Positions 1-9,389 of a stretch of DNA of 15,527 bases are shown here, piece by piece (the stretch's first letter is position 1; each line of letters opens with the position of its first letter). Source of the DNA: Flammula alnicola (lineage: Eukaryota; Basidiomycota; Agaricomycetes; Agaricales; Strophariaceae); the NCBI GenBank assembly GCA_015499995.1, contig JADNRV010000728.1, positions 1 through 15,527 on the forward strand, given 5' to 3'. The translations under genes were made by a program, and so were the position numbers. The notes beneath the pieces are model-generated. The model saw only the letters and a list, made by a program, of their open reading frames with translations, was not told where the DNA came from and did no database searches.

Positions 1-930
1 ATGTTGTTGATTGCGGGCCGCGGCGACAAAAGTGGCACCCTCTCCTCATCCACTGCAAGATTCCAGCCCGAGACTCGTTCCGTGATTTACTTTTGTAGAA
101 AATATGGGTCCATTAAAGTGTCTAACTGTTGGATGGGGAGCTCCTTTTTATTTCAGACCTCCGACGTCTTGATTTTCTGTTGACGTCTTGATTATTGAGG
201 TGGTTGACCTTCGGTTCACCGTCTCTGCCTCATTTACATTCCGACTCATCCATGACCCTTTCCTCCTCGCGGTCGTTGAGCTGTTGATATGCCCATCCTG
301 ACGTCCCAAATGACGGATAATCAAGTACACCATGTACCCAGTGAATGGTAGCCAATGTACGTTCCATCTCCTTTCACCCAGATGAACTGAAATTTTGACA
401 ACCTCCAACAGCCTTGGCGCGACATTTGGATTGCTGGAGATAATGCTAGCATGCGGGTGTGACAGGAGGCGGTAGGGACATGCAATAGCGGACTCTACGA
501 TGCCAGGTGGCATCTGGTGTGTTGCTCATCCCCTCCTTCCCTTTGCTATCGCTTATGGTGATTCTGTCTTCGTATTTGACCCACAGTATGAGCACTATCG
601 AGAGAAGGTGAGTACATGCCTATGAGACAGCGAAATAAATATGATACGTACCCTCACATTTTTTGCAGCCATGACCACCCCTGCCCCTCCTTGATCTCCT
701 TTCCTTGATCTCTATTCCGCCATCGCTTCGTCCTGCCGCTCGCAATCTACAACACCACAATCCGTCCGTCATCTATAGTCTACCATCCATCACCGTGTTG
801 CATGCGACTTGGCACAGGCGTGTCAACAGTGTCATGTGCTTGAGACCTCGCTAGCCTCGATGTTGGGTTCGATGATGCGTCGCGGGCATAGTAGATGGCG
901 TGTAATTTAAGTCTATAGTTGCATGTACAT
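1..930. other. No confident gene; one weak exon-like stretch
   Basis: No reading frame here resembles a known protein. The best hint is on the plus strand from about 476 to 607: a frame open after a TAG at 473-475 reads MPGGIWCVAHPLLPF from the ATG at 500 and ends ...YEHYREK just before a good donor (gtgagt, 608). A plausible acceptor follows (ttttttgcag, ending 668), after which the frame stops at once (CCA TGA). The same frame upstream (from 386) is open but interrupted by the TAG. This could be the last exons of a decayed gene or chance. The minus-strand open frame over 148-513 has unusual composition and no recognisable feature. I see no RNA gene in the stretch. Confidence 0.3.
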
Positions 931-934
931 CTAG

Positions 935-1280
935 ATTAGTCACAATAATACTAGGTTGATTTTATTGATTCAAAATGCCTGTAATGGCAACCTACGATAT
1001 GGTGAATTCAACCCGCTCACTGGCTATTATTCAACTGACAATAGGTTGATTTTCAATGGCAATATAGGTTGCTTAAAACTATGTGTCAGGTTGATAATAA
1101 ACCTTACTCAAGTCATTTATACGTAGGTTGAAAAGTTAAAAAATAGGTTACAAATTGACCTAGGCCGCAACCTACTCATATGGTTGATCACCAACCTAAC
1201 AATGATGAAAATCAACCATATATGTAGTAATATGTAACCTAATGTAGGTTGATTCCTCAGGTTGAACATCAACCTTGGCC
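935..1280. repeat. Cluster of AGGTTGAT motifs in both orientations, likely a MITE-like element
   Basis: The core GGTTGA, or its complement TCAACC, occurs ten times between 954 and 1274 (starts near 954, 1008, 1044, 1089, 1126, 1182, 1212, 1247, 1260, 1269). Several one-base variants such as GCAACCTA lie between them. Chance would give far less than one. The copies form inverted pairs: AGGTTGA-ACA-TCAACCT is a perfect palindrome at 1259-1275, and ATATGGTTGAT (1178-1188) faces ATCAACCATAT (1211-1221). The outermost copies, AGGTTGATTTT at 953 and its near-complement ending at 1275, could serve as short terminal inverted repeats. I see no target-site duplication and no coding capacity. Dense subterminal repeats of this kind are typical of non-autonomous DNA transposons; that label is an inference. 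Confidence 0.6.
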
Positions 1281-1711
1281 GCCTGCACAGAGTAATTACT
1301 TTTTCTCCTCCTGAGCCCTAATATCAGACCGATTCTCAGGGCTTTCCTTGTCCATTGCGTGCTTAGCCACGCTTGCGCGGAGGCCTAACGAAGTAGGGTG
1401 AGTTCTCCTACATTGGATATGAGTAACGTTGCAGTATATTGAATGAATCGACAGAGCGCGGACAGGAATCGCTCTTGCGATCAGCAGCTTTGGCGCATTG
1501 GGAGCCGCTCCGTCTCAAGGCACCCTCTTGACTGACATGTTCTTGTGGGATAAACCAATTATTTTTTCTGGAGTAAGTTTATCTTGATCAATTCCGTCCA
1601 GCGCAGATACTGACTATAAATCGATTCCAGAGCATGCTAGCGGCATCCGCCGTCTGTTTCATCGCAGCGCGGGCATATTTGGTTAAAGAGCGCTCAACCC
1701 AGAAGGTATAA
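1281..1711 (+). pseudogene. 3' fragment of an MFS transporter gene (last three exons only)
   Basis: This is a truncated second copy of the transporter at 6895-9119. It matches from about the end of that gene's exon 12. Exons equivalent to 13 (1340-1397), 14 (1455-1572) and 15 (1631-1711, stop TAA) are present with the same lengths (58, 118, 81 nt), phases and intact splice sites. The frame stays open and encodes motifs such as TLLTDMFLWDKPIIFSG and ends KERSTQKV. The donor equivalent to intron 12 is lost (gcacag instead of gtgcgt), and everything upstream is missing. Differences from the full copy are mostly synonymous third-position changes, for example ATT/ATC, CCT/CCC and ACC-CAG/ACT-CAA. 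So this piece probably came from a gene that was functional until fairly late. The left break lies against the AGGTTGAT cluster. Confidence 0.88.
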
Positions 1712-1962
1712 GTAGACTTTGGCAATGAAAGCTTGAGACAAAACCAAAAAAGATATGGAGGTCACAAGCTCCCAATGCTTTCGTGTTATAATGAAACTGG
1801 ACTGGCCAGTGTGCTTGGGTCTTTGGGTGACGCTGATGACTGTGTCGGAGATCCGTATTTCCTGTGCTGCATTCGAGATTAAAGTCGTGTACTAGTACCG
1901 CTTGTATCGTTAATAATATGACGCACCATTATTTATGAAATCAACAAGAAACAACGATTTCC
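1712..1962 (+). repeat. Duplicated 3' flank of the MFS gene
   Basis: The sequence after the fragment's stop codon aligns closely, with small indels, to 9120-9377 downstream of the full transporter. Both contain gtgttataatgaaactgga and both end at a shared caacgatttccttt. The duplication therefore extends about 250 bp past the coding region, which shows that this is segmental DNA duplication and not a retrocopy. The introns retained in the fragment say the same. Confidence 0.85.
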
Positions 1963-1964
1963 TT

Positions 1965-2340
1965 TAAACCAGATTAACCCACACACCCCAGAGAAATTTC
2001 ACCTGTTGGATAGAACCCAAACAAGTTTCTTGAACAATTGCCGATGAGGTAAAACGAAGACAACCAGGTCCTGCAATGTTCGAGTGCCCGACTACTATAG
2101 GATAATGAAGTGATAGTAGAAGTCCACAGCCTTGACGTTGTTGAGGTGTGCAACTCCGGCAGGATACTGATTCCATCCGTATGGTGCGCCACGGAAATAG
2201 AGGTAGATTGTTGAACAGAAATGATGGTCTTGACTCTGCGTTTGAAGGCCCAAGCAATATCGGGAAATTGGGATCCACCGAAACTTGAAAGTACTTGTCT
2301 CGAAAGTTAGGGAAATTGGCGACGCTTCAGGTCCAGATTC
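1965..2340 (-). pseudogene. Degenerate coding sequence of unknown family
   Basis: On the minus strand one frame reads like protein but carries stops. A stretch near 2230-2120 reads YFRGAPYGWNQYPAGV and continues to DFYYHF, then hits two adjacent stops. The same frame later reads TLQDLVVFVLPHRQLF and continues to another stop near 1990. An alternative minus frame of 104 codons (1964-2278) is open but less protein-like. The part at about 2225-2310 matches 9395-9460 on the opposite strand (shared acaagtactttc and ccttcaaacg). I do not recognise the protein. It is probably a relic left by rearrangement. Confidence 0.35.
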
Positions 2341-2454
2341 TCACTCAGAATAGCCACTCAAAGACCGCTGTACAGAGTAGTCGACTTCATTGAGGATGGG
2401 GTGCTCGTAAGTAGCGCCGACAGACGTTGAACCTGATCCACTAGATCGCTTGGA
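2341..2454 (-). pseudogene. C-terminal fragment related to the right-edge gene
   Basis: On the minus strand a frame from about 2454 to the TGA at 2341-2343 encodes 37 residues, including SVGATYEHPILNEVDYS. It aligns with the C-terminus of the gene at 14788-15526, which has TFVGAHDENLFLKGVDHS at the matching place; shared residues include GS, T, VGA, E, L and VD.S. The DNA aligns too, around gtcggygct and gtcgaycactct-like stretches. An in-frame TGA lies directly upstream (2455-2457), and I find no clear upstream exon, so this is either a relic or the last exon of an unresolved gene. The minus frame at 2574-2774 (with TDEACFCAGIAIAGKKDYG) could be an upstream remnant. Confidence 0.5.
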
Positions 2455-4394
2455 TCATATGACTCCACTCAGGACCAAGGTCGACGAACCCAACTCAAGT
2501 TGCCGACCCACCAAGGATGACCGAGAGAAAGGGCAGTACACTGACCGCACTTCACCCGGCGTACTTACCAGGGTCATAGTACGCCGTAGTCCTTCTTCCC
2601 CGCAATCGCGATTCCTGCGCAGAAGCAGGCTTCATCGGTGCCCCTTGGACGAGCTGCACGAAAGTAGATAAAATCGTATTCGGACACCACATCACGATCA
2701 CTGCAGGCATAACCACGGGTCCTTGCACACGCGCGAAATGAAAACTGCGGCGCGGAAGGAGCCAGAGAAGACATCGAGCACCGCCACGCACGTCGATGGG
2801 TAGTATTGCAATTGGAATCCGATTACATTGCTCAGGCCCAAGTTGGCGCTCAGGGATCTAAAGAGAATTCTTCGCCCTGAAGGAGGAGTGGGAGGAGTGC
2901 ATGGCGACCACGAGCTTGCCCGTCGTATTGTCCTGCTTAAGTATACTCATGCAACTGAGCGATCTGGATTGGACGATGTGGAATGCGGATGAGGACGAGG
3001 ATGCTTCGAGGATACAGTGGATATAGATATAGATAAGATAACAAGGAAGCGAGTCTTGAATTTAAGCTCGAGCTAAGTACTGCGCTTGAAGGTGTATTCG
3101 GCGAGTATGGGAGGCGAGATGGATTCTGGGGCTTTCCAAATGGAAAAAAAAAAAAGCTGTAATACCCATTCTTTTTCTGCGTTCTGCGTTTCATGGACTG
3201 CGACTCTCATTCGTGGATGAGGATTAACTGTTTGTCATCGATACTGATTATCTCGAACGTCCAAAATAGAATGCGAAAGTGCATCGAATCGCAGTGTGCT
3301 GCGCAGCGCAAGAACGCTCGATTGTTTCCCCTGTCCATTCCTATTCAACCCAGATATCCCGCCACCAAATGGCAGTAGTGTGTCGCTCTTCTCGCACGTA
3401 ACCCACGTCGTGTGGCAAGGACGCTAGTTGACTCCGGGTCGGAGGTTCTTAACATAAACACAGAGACCAAACAACTAGAGAGGCGTGTCCGCTCAAGGGT
3501 CCTTCTGTTCTCAATAGAAAGGGCGCTCAGAATCATTTCGCTTCTCTGCACGCATGGCTCCTGCATGGAGAAAAGCTGTCGCGGTTTTCCCGAGATTATC
3601 GTGGCAGGCATTTGGCGGGTGAATTTGCATGATCCACGGGCTACAGCGATCTTTCTGTACGGCTGCCAATGTCAATTGTTGCTGAGGTGGGGCCCGCGAA
3701 GTGATACATATCACGAGCCAGAGAAGGAAGAAGCCTCCCATCGGGCTGATAGGAACTTCACGCGGGACCGAAAGGTGGATGTCGATGCTTCTCTGAGGAT
3801 GAGTTACTGTAACGTGCCACACTGGTTCGGATGGTTCGGATAAGAGACATTGGCTCCTAGAATCGGAGCATGCATGATTATAGGATCTGACGATTGAAAA
3901 TATGAAGAGAGGGAGTGGAGTAGAACGTCGTGGTTTTGAGGGAGAATCTCATTGGACGAGGTTTCTTTTCCTTGAGGTGGATAGGCGTAAGATTTCCTAT
4001 TCTTTGACAGAGCACTCTCCCGACATTTTCCGGAAAACGAAGGCAATCCGGAATGAACGGGATAAAGCGGGAAATTGGAGACATCCACGTACATCTATCG
4101 TGCATCCGAGGAGCCCCGTTGACAATAATCCGTTTCTTCACATCCGCCTATCGAAAAGCGAGGATAAGGTAAGGGGATCGGCGGCAGAAGTGGGTAGGAG
4201 GCACAGTTTGGACAAGGAAGGGAGGGATGAACTTTGCTGTTCATATATCCAATTCCAAATGCTCGATATGGGAAGTTTCGCCAAGACGTTAGGAATCGGA
4301 CACATCCACGGATTGTCAAGAACAAGTTTGAGGAAATTATTGTTTTCGCGGTTCCAACGCACAGCAAGTAGCCTACTTTGATGATAGTCCGACG
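2455..4394. other. No recognisable gene; long open frames on both strands
   Basis: Open frames exist on the plus strand (3412-3843, 143 codons from a GTG; 3902-4381, 159 codons from an ATG). On the minus strand 4367-3804 is broken by one stop, and 4138-4362 is also open. They overlap on opposite strands, have no recognisable motifs, and cannot be chained with convincing splice sites. A donor-like gtaagta occurs on the minus strand near 2565-2571. A run of 12 A occurs at about 3143-3154, and a short gatata-type microsatellite at about 3019-3041. The stretch may hold decayed genes or mobile-element remnants, but I cannot assign any. Confidence 0.4.
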
Positions 4395-4669
4395 CTAGAT
4401 TGACGTTCTGGATAAGAAAGGGATCCTCGGATGCAGGGCGGATATTTCCGGTGGATCGATGGCAAGGGAATCGTACAAGTAGTCGAGGGTTGGGTGCTCA
4501 TTGAAGGCGCAGGGTTCAGTGGTATCGAGAACTTTGGAATCAATTCGCCACGTAGTCGGGTATCCCGCCGACCTGGCCAATATCGGCGAGTGACGGCTCA
4601 CCTGTCAAAAGAACAATACTCGTGTTAGGAACGCGACTTGCAGGTTGGTCGATTGCGCGTACTCACCAT
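4395..4669 (-). CDS. Possible small two-exon protein of unknown function
   Basis: On the minus strand an ATG at 4669-4667 sits directly before a strong donor (gtgagtacgcg). A 65-nt intron (4602-4666) ends in ttttgacag, and exon 2 (4395-4601) is open for 68 codons to a TAG. The 69-residue product begins MVSRHSPILARSAGYPTTW and includes LDYLYDSLAIDPPEISALH. Codon choice looks like that of the neighbouring real genes, and both splice sites are good, which is why it is listed. The same frame continues upstream of the ATG as a hydrophobic stretch overlapping the stop of the next gene (TAG at 4714-4716), so this could instead be a spliced 3' untranslated region of that gene. I do not recognise a family. 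Confidence 0.3.
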
Positions 4670-4713
4670 GCAGTGTTGTACGATAACTGGCAGATAAAGC
4701 AAGTGACTGAGGC

Positions 4714-5502
4714 CTAGAAATCAAACCCTCCTCCTTTGCCCCGGCGGCCTTGCTTGACGCTACTCCTGTGAATCTTGTCCGTCTTACGACGCGCCTTGTC
4801 TGCTTTCATTAGTCCTTCAACTTTCTTCTTCTGTTCTGCTGACGGTTCTTTCTTGATAGGGCTAGACGCCGCTGAAAGAATCATCGAATGGAGCTGTATG
4901 AGGAATTAAAATTTCGATCTTCTGAGGAGAACGCGTGGTAAAGACGAACTTTTCCTAAACATTCCTCGATGTTTTGAGCTTGCGAACGGTGGACCGTGGA
5001 GGTCACGAGCATCGAATGTGTAGCAGCGACGTAGTGAGGCTGAAGTCGAGTAAGTAAACGGCGACATACTTAACACGATATCAAACCATACATTTTTCAT
5101 CAACGTTGATTCAGCCCACCGAGGGATCCAAGATTCGTTCAAAGAGCACCGCAATGTAGCCTTGGTATTGACCTTGTTCACATTCTACAGAACGTCGTTG
5201 TTAAAGGCGGAAAACACGTCCACAAATTCGACACTCACTTGTCCTCCTGGTCCCGAACTCCTTGAAAACGACAGTTCAACTAACTCCCTCGGTATCTTCT
5301 TATCCGTTCCACTGAACTCCGTCACCCATGCTAACGCATCCGCGTTATCTTTCTCGGTTATTAGGTCAGAAATAGGAGGAGGTTTTGGGAGGTTTGCTGC
5401 GGAGCTTGTGGCTGTCTGAACATATCGAATGCAAGGAGTGGCCGGACATCTGAATAAAACAGACCCGCAAGACCTAGAAGAAGCCGCCAGACGACAAAGC
5501 AT
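4714..5502 (-). CDS. Mitochondrial peptidyl-tRNA hydrolase / ribosome rescue factor, ICT1/Pth4-like (GGQ domain)
   Basis: Four exons on the minus strand: 5239-5502, 5092-5184, 4950-5039 and 4714-4893. The introns are 54, 52 and 56 nt, all GT-AG, and the product is 208 residues. Residues 1-40 are rich in Arg, Ser and Ala with no acidic residue, as in a mitochondrial targeting sequence. Residues 75-120 hold the class-I release-factor signature: LSFSRSSGPGGQ followed, after splicing, by NVNKVNTKATLR. The GGQ (86-88) is the catalytic loop that triggers hydrolysis of peptidyl-tRNA. The HRSQAQNIEECLGKL segment is also typical. The tail (about 160-208) is highly basic (KARRKTDK, KQGRRGKGGG), which in this family binds the mitoribosome. 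No codon-recognition domain is present and the length suits ICT1/Pth4, so the likely role is freeing stalled mitochondrial ribosomes rather than normal termination. The first intron falls exactly after the Gln codon of GGQ. The gene is divergent from the MFS gene. Confidence 0.92.
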
Positions 5503-6894
5503 GATTATCCTATGTCACAATCATGGAAAAGTCCTGGCCGCTAGGTGTTGGTGCTCGTGCTGAGATACTTATGTCAAGGAGTATATGTAGTCACTGTCAG
5601 AGCCTCGGAAAGAAAGTCAGCGTTAGTAAGTTCCCACGCTTTTGTCAGATGACAGAAACACAAAAGTGTTCACTCTGCCAACTTGAATGAACCAGGGATT
5701 TCACATTTCTTACATGCGTGAAATTCAATCATGATGACAGAGAAGAATAGGATAGAGGTTGTCCTAGACTTAGCCTACTTTATGGATAGTACGGAGTTAA
5801 ATTTTCATCTTATGAGGCAGCATTGTAGGTTTATAGTCGCCTGTTTACGGTGAGAGCCCAGTTCATACCTACGGCGTACCTCAAGGCAGTGTATTAAGTG
5901 AGGAGTTTCAGCTTGTGGGCCAAGACCAATCTGTCAGTGTACATCAAGAACGTTCGGAATGCGGATTTATCCTATCTACGGAGGTTAGTCTTTTGCATTA
6001 GGACGACTGCTTTTAGAGCCCCAAGAGTTGATCTTCATCCTCCTTGTTGTAATAACTAAACGGATGCGTCGAGAAGTTTATAGTAGATTTGAGTGCATGC
6101 ACCTCGCATTTTTGTCGTATGTTGCACATCGGACCGAGCTGCAAGGCACCATGTGTAATGTTGCAATTACAGGCTTCGAATCAAGTATTTTTAGTGTCTG
6201 ATACTGGTATCAGTAGGCCAACCCCCCCTACTAATAATACCACCATTCAGCGCACTGCTTTTCATTATACTGTGTAGTCTTTGACATGGAGCCACAATTC
6301 CGAGCCGCTCAATTCGCCGAAATCAAAATTTGAGTGCGAGAGATATAAGGGATTCGTGACGACTCAAGTACTTATTAGTACATCCTTTAACTTCGGATAT
6401 TATGTTTCCGTGTAAATTTGAGATTTGCGAGGCTTCATTGTGAAGACACGATGTCTGGCTGCCGGAAGGAAGATGTACCTATTGCGAAGGAAATTATCAA
6501 GTATACCTTGGCAAGTTATGTAAAAGGTTAGCCTACGCACTTGAGCGAACTCCATATATACAGTATATGCCATTGACGTATTTTATTATTAGTACTTCTG
6601 TAACGTATGGAGTATGTGTGCACCGCTCACATTCATGATGATCTATCCTCCATCAAGCTTTCAAGTTTCACGGACTCGGATAGTATCCGGCGGGCGCGGC
6701 TCAGTCATTGTTATCGGATCCGTCGCGTGTTTTTATTCCTTTCGACTAATTAATAAAGCAGTGAGGCTATAGTTCCACTTTAGTAGAGACTCTGCGCTAT
6801 ATAAGCTCCACCTCAACTACTTATCGCTGTTTCCGTCAGAAATCTCTCGACATTCACAGGTCCGAGTTAACATCAGAGTCAGCCTACTCTAAGT
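5503..6894. promoter_or_regulatory. Divergent intergenic region between the rescue factor and MFS genes
   Basis: This 1.4 kb stretch separates two divergently transcribed genes and must contain both promoters. I find no convincing gene in it; the plus-strand open frame at 6089-6277 has no recognisable feature. Near the MFS start lies a TATA box (listed separately). No comparable TATA box is obvious upstream of the rescue-factor start at 5502, as is common for housekeeping genes. The DNA is AT-rich with no obvious repeats. Confidence 0.5.
6798..6804 (+). promoter_or_regulatory. TATA box of the MFS transporter gene
   Basis: TATATAA within gcgctatataagctcc lies about 90 nt upstream of the MFS start codon at 6895. 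The spacing allows a 5' untranslated region of about 60 nt. It is the clearest TATA-like site in the divergent region. Confidence 0.55.
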
Positions 6895-9119
6895 ATGCCG
6901 CATCTTAGGTCGGAATCCACACATGCCCTCCTGGCGGCCGCTTTCCCCAGTCAGTCGAGTTTTACTACCACCACAGAAAGCGCCTACGACCTCAGAGCCC
7001 CGCCTCCTCCTCTGAGGAAGGAAATTAACTCGGATATTGTCGCCGAGGGTGGCGTCAAGGCTTGGATGACCATATTGGGAGCGTACGTGAAATATACAAT
7101 GCCGCAAAGGACTGAAATTAGCAAGCGAGCGCTAACATTCAATTATCTCAGGTGGTTCATATTCTTTGGAACGCTTGGGTACTACTGCATTCTGTTAATC
7201 TTAACGTCCTCCTAAATGCTTATTATTACTGCCTTTCAGGTATCTATACTCGTTTGGAGTGTACCAAGGTCGGTTTATATCAATGATCGCAACTCATACA
7301 GGATTAACGAGATGGCATACTTCCCCACTAGATTACTATACCCGAATACTCCTGTCGCATCACAGTCCTAGCAAGATTGCATGGATAGGGAGCATTCAGC
7401 TGATGATGCCTTTTTTTCTCGGCGCTGTTTCTGGAAAGCTCTTCGATGCAGGATACTTCCGCGCCCTCGAGATCATCGGGGGTACCATCATCACTGCGTC
7501 GTGCGTATCAATCCATCTGCAGGTCGCTTGCTACGGTCTGCTAATTTCAATCCACAATATCGAAGGCTCTTCCTGTTATCGTTGGTAAAGCCACAGCAAT
7601 ATTACCAAGTACGCCATTCCTCACACTAAATCCAATTATCGTTGCTCAGGACTGAGATGATACACTAGGTATTTCTCAGCCAAGGCATAGGCATGGGACT
7701 GGGGCTCGGCTTGACCTTTGTTCCAAGTGCGAGCATCGCGGTGCACCACTTTAAGCGACGGAGAGCGCTTGCCACCGGGATGGCGCTGAATGGTGGAGCT
7801 ATGGGCTCCGTAGTTTTTCCAATAAGTGCGTGAGCCTGCTTATTCAATGCGACATCTGGACGAGCGCTTAAATTTTGATGGCACCCCATAGTGATCAAGT
7901 CAGTGATCTGATGGCCTCTCTCATTCGATCAAAAACGCTGACGGTCTTTGAATTATCAGCCATCTTATTCCTTCCGTTGGATTCGCAAAGGCAGTCCGCT
8001 ATAGTGCATGCATCGTTCTCGGGTGCCTCGTCTTGGGGAACTGTCTCGTGCGGACGGCGTATCCAAAGAAAGACCCTTCCGAGAAAGTTTCGAAGCCAGA
8101 TATCAAGGGCTTCTTCTCAGATCCACCATACATGTGCGCCAATCTCGGGTGAGTGTAAAATCGGCATTTTGCTTCCTAAGCTAAAAATGACGTTTGAAGA
8201 GCGCTGATTGCGAACTTTGGCATATTCTTTCCGCGTGAGTATCCAACCCGGCGTATTCAACGAATTTGCTCACGTTCCGGTAAAAAAAAGTTATTTATCT
8301 GCAACTATACGCCATTCAACACAATATTGACCCCAACCTGGCCTTCTACTCTGTCAGTCCTACCTCTCTTTGTCATCCAGATTCCAGCATAATTCTTATC
8401 AAATATCGTCACCCCATTTAGATCGCGATCGTCAATGGTGTCGGCGTCCTTGGGCGTGTCGGCGGTAACCACCTTGCGGACTTGTACGGTCCCTTCAACG
8501 TCTTCATTCCTTGCACCATTATCAACAGCGCCCTCATTTTCGCTGTCTTCGGAGTGTGAGTTCAAATATTCCATGACTCCATACCGACATTAGTTTATTT
8601 CTAACATGTTCCGTGGGTTGATTAGAAAAACAGAAGCTTCCTTAATCGCTTTCAGTGTCATATTCGGGCTCGTCTCGGGGGCCTGTGCGTGGCTAATTAC
8701 TTTTTTCTCCTACTGAGCGCTAATATCTGACCAATTCTCAGGGCTTTCCTTGTCCATCGCGGGCTTAGCCACGCTTGCGCGGAGGCCCGACGAAGTAGGG
8801 TGAGTTCTCCTACATTGGATATGAGCTTCAGTATACTAAATGAAGAGTCGACAGAGCACGGACAGGAATCGCTCTTGCGATCAGCAGCTTTGGCGCATTG
8901 GGAGCCGCCCCGTCTCAAGGCGCACTCTTGACCGACATGTTCTTGTGGGATAAACCGATTATTTTTTCTGGAGTAAGTTCATTCTCCCAACTCGATCAAC
9001 GCCGTCTAGCGCTGATACTGATTATAAATTGATTCCAGAGCATGCTAGCGGTATCTGCAGTCTGTTTTATCGCAGCGCGGGCATATTTGGTTAAAGAGCG
9101 CTCAACTCAAAAGGTATAA
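6895..9119 (+). CDS. Monocarboxylate-transporter-like MFS permease
   Basis: Fifteen exons: 6895-7082, 7152-7178, 7240-7268, 7332-7500, 7566-7608, 7669-7825, 7892-7898, 7960-8148, 8200-8234, 8291-8352, 8422-8555, 8626-8684, 8742-8799, 8855-8972 and 9039-9119. They total 1356 nt, in frame, for 451 residues. The introns are 51-70 nt and all GT-AG. A Ser/Thr/Pro-rich cytosolic N-terminus (1-50) precedes EGGVKAW (51-57), which matches the conserved motif before helix 1 in the MCT family. Hydrophobic segments follow: WFIFFGTLGYLYSFGVYQ; SIQLMMPFFLGAVSG; GMGLGLGLTFVPS; then KRRRALATGMALNGG (the MFS loop and helix 5 signature), SVVFPIMINHLIPSVGFA, ALIANFGIFFP, IAIVNGVGVLGRVGGNHLAD and SMLAVSAVCFIAARAYL. 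About 12 helices are expected, in the plasma membrane. In fungi this family includes transporters of monocarboxylates, riboflavin and other small acids; the substrate here cannot be read from sequence. It ends KERSTQKV, typical for the family. Its 3' end is duplicated at 1281-1711. Confidence 0.95.
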
Positions 9120-9377
9120 GTACGCTTTGCTTTTGGCAATGGAAGTTTGAGACAAAACCATAAAAGAGATGGAGGCCACAAGCTCCCAATTCTTTCGTGT
9201 TATAATGAAACTGGACCGGTCAGTGCGCTTGGGTCTTTGGGTGGCGCTGATGACTGTGCTCGGAGATCCGTGTTGCCTGTGCGGCATTCGAGATTAAAGT
9301 CGTGTACTACTAGTACTGTTTGTATCGTCGATAATACGGCGCACCATAATTTATGAGATCAACAACGATTTCCTTTC
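9120..9377 (+). repeat. 3' flank of the MFS gene, duplicated at 1712-1962
   Basis: This non-coding stretch aligns with 1712-1962 with scattered substitutions and small indels, such as an extra tttgctt near 9127 and a shorter aacaacgattt near 9363. Both copies end at the same caacgatttccttt, which marks the right limit of the duplicated block. No coding potential is conserved beyond the stop codon. Confidence 0.82.
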
Positions 9378-9389
9378 CTATGATTTTCG

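Noticed and set aside
835..880. tRNA T-arm-like sequence (gggttcgatgatg)
   Set aside because: No matching acceptor, D or anticodon arms could be folded around it.
935..1280. CRISPR array as explanation of the repeated motif
   Set aside because: Motifs are 8 nt, irregularly spaced, in both orientations and with variants. There are no uniform repeats or spacers, and the genome is eukaryotic.
2937..3194. 85-codon minus-strand open frame with a run of Phe
   Set aside because: The Phe run comes from a homopolymer A tract at about 3143-3154, and the rest is low-complexity Ser/Leu/Tyr from a microsatellite.
3379..3480. Retropepsin-like stretch (ARTLVDSGSEVLNINTET) on the plus strand, suggesting a Ty3/gypsy relic
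   Set aside because: Only the DSGSE motif fits. A stop lies just upstream, and no reverse transcriptase, RNase H, integrase or LTR is visible nearby, so a chance match is as likely.
3902..4381. 159-codon plus-strand open frame
   Set aside because: Composition is unlike the real genes here, with no hydrophobic core pattern or motif. Open frames overlap it on the other strand, and no splice-linked partner was found.
9147..9299. Open frame after the transporter stop, as a possible extra exon (gtataag as donor)
   Set aside because: The ending KERSTQKV is typical for the family, and the left copy does not keep the downstream frame (indel near 1845).
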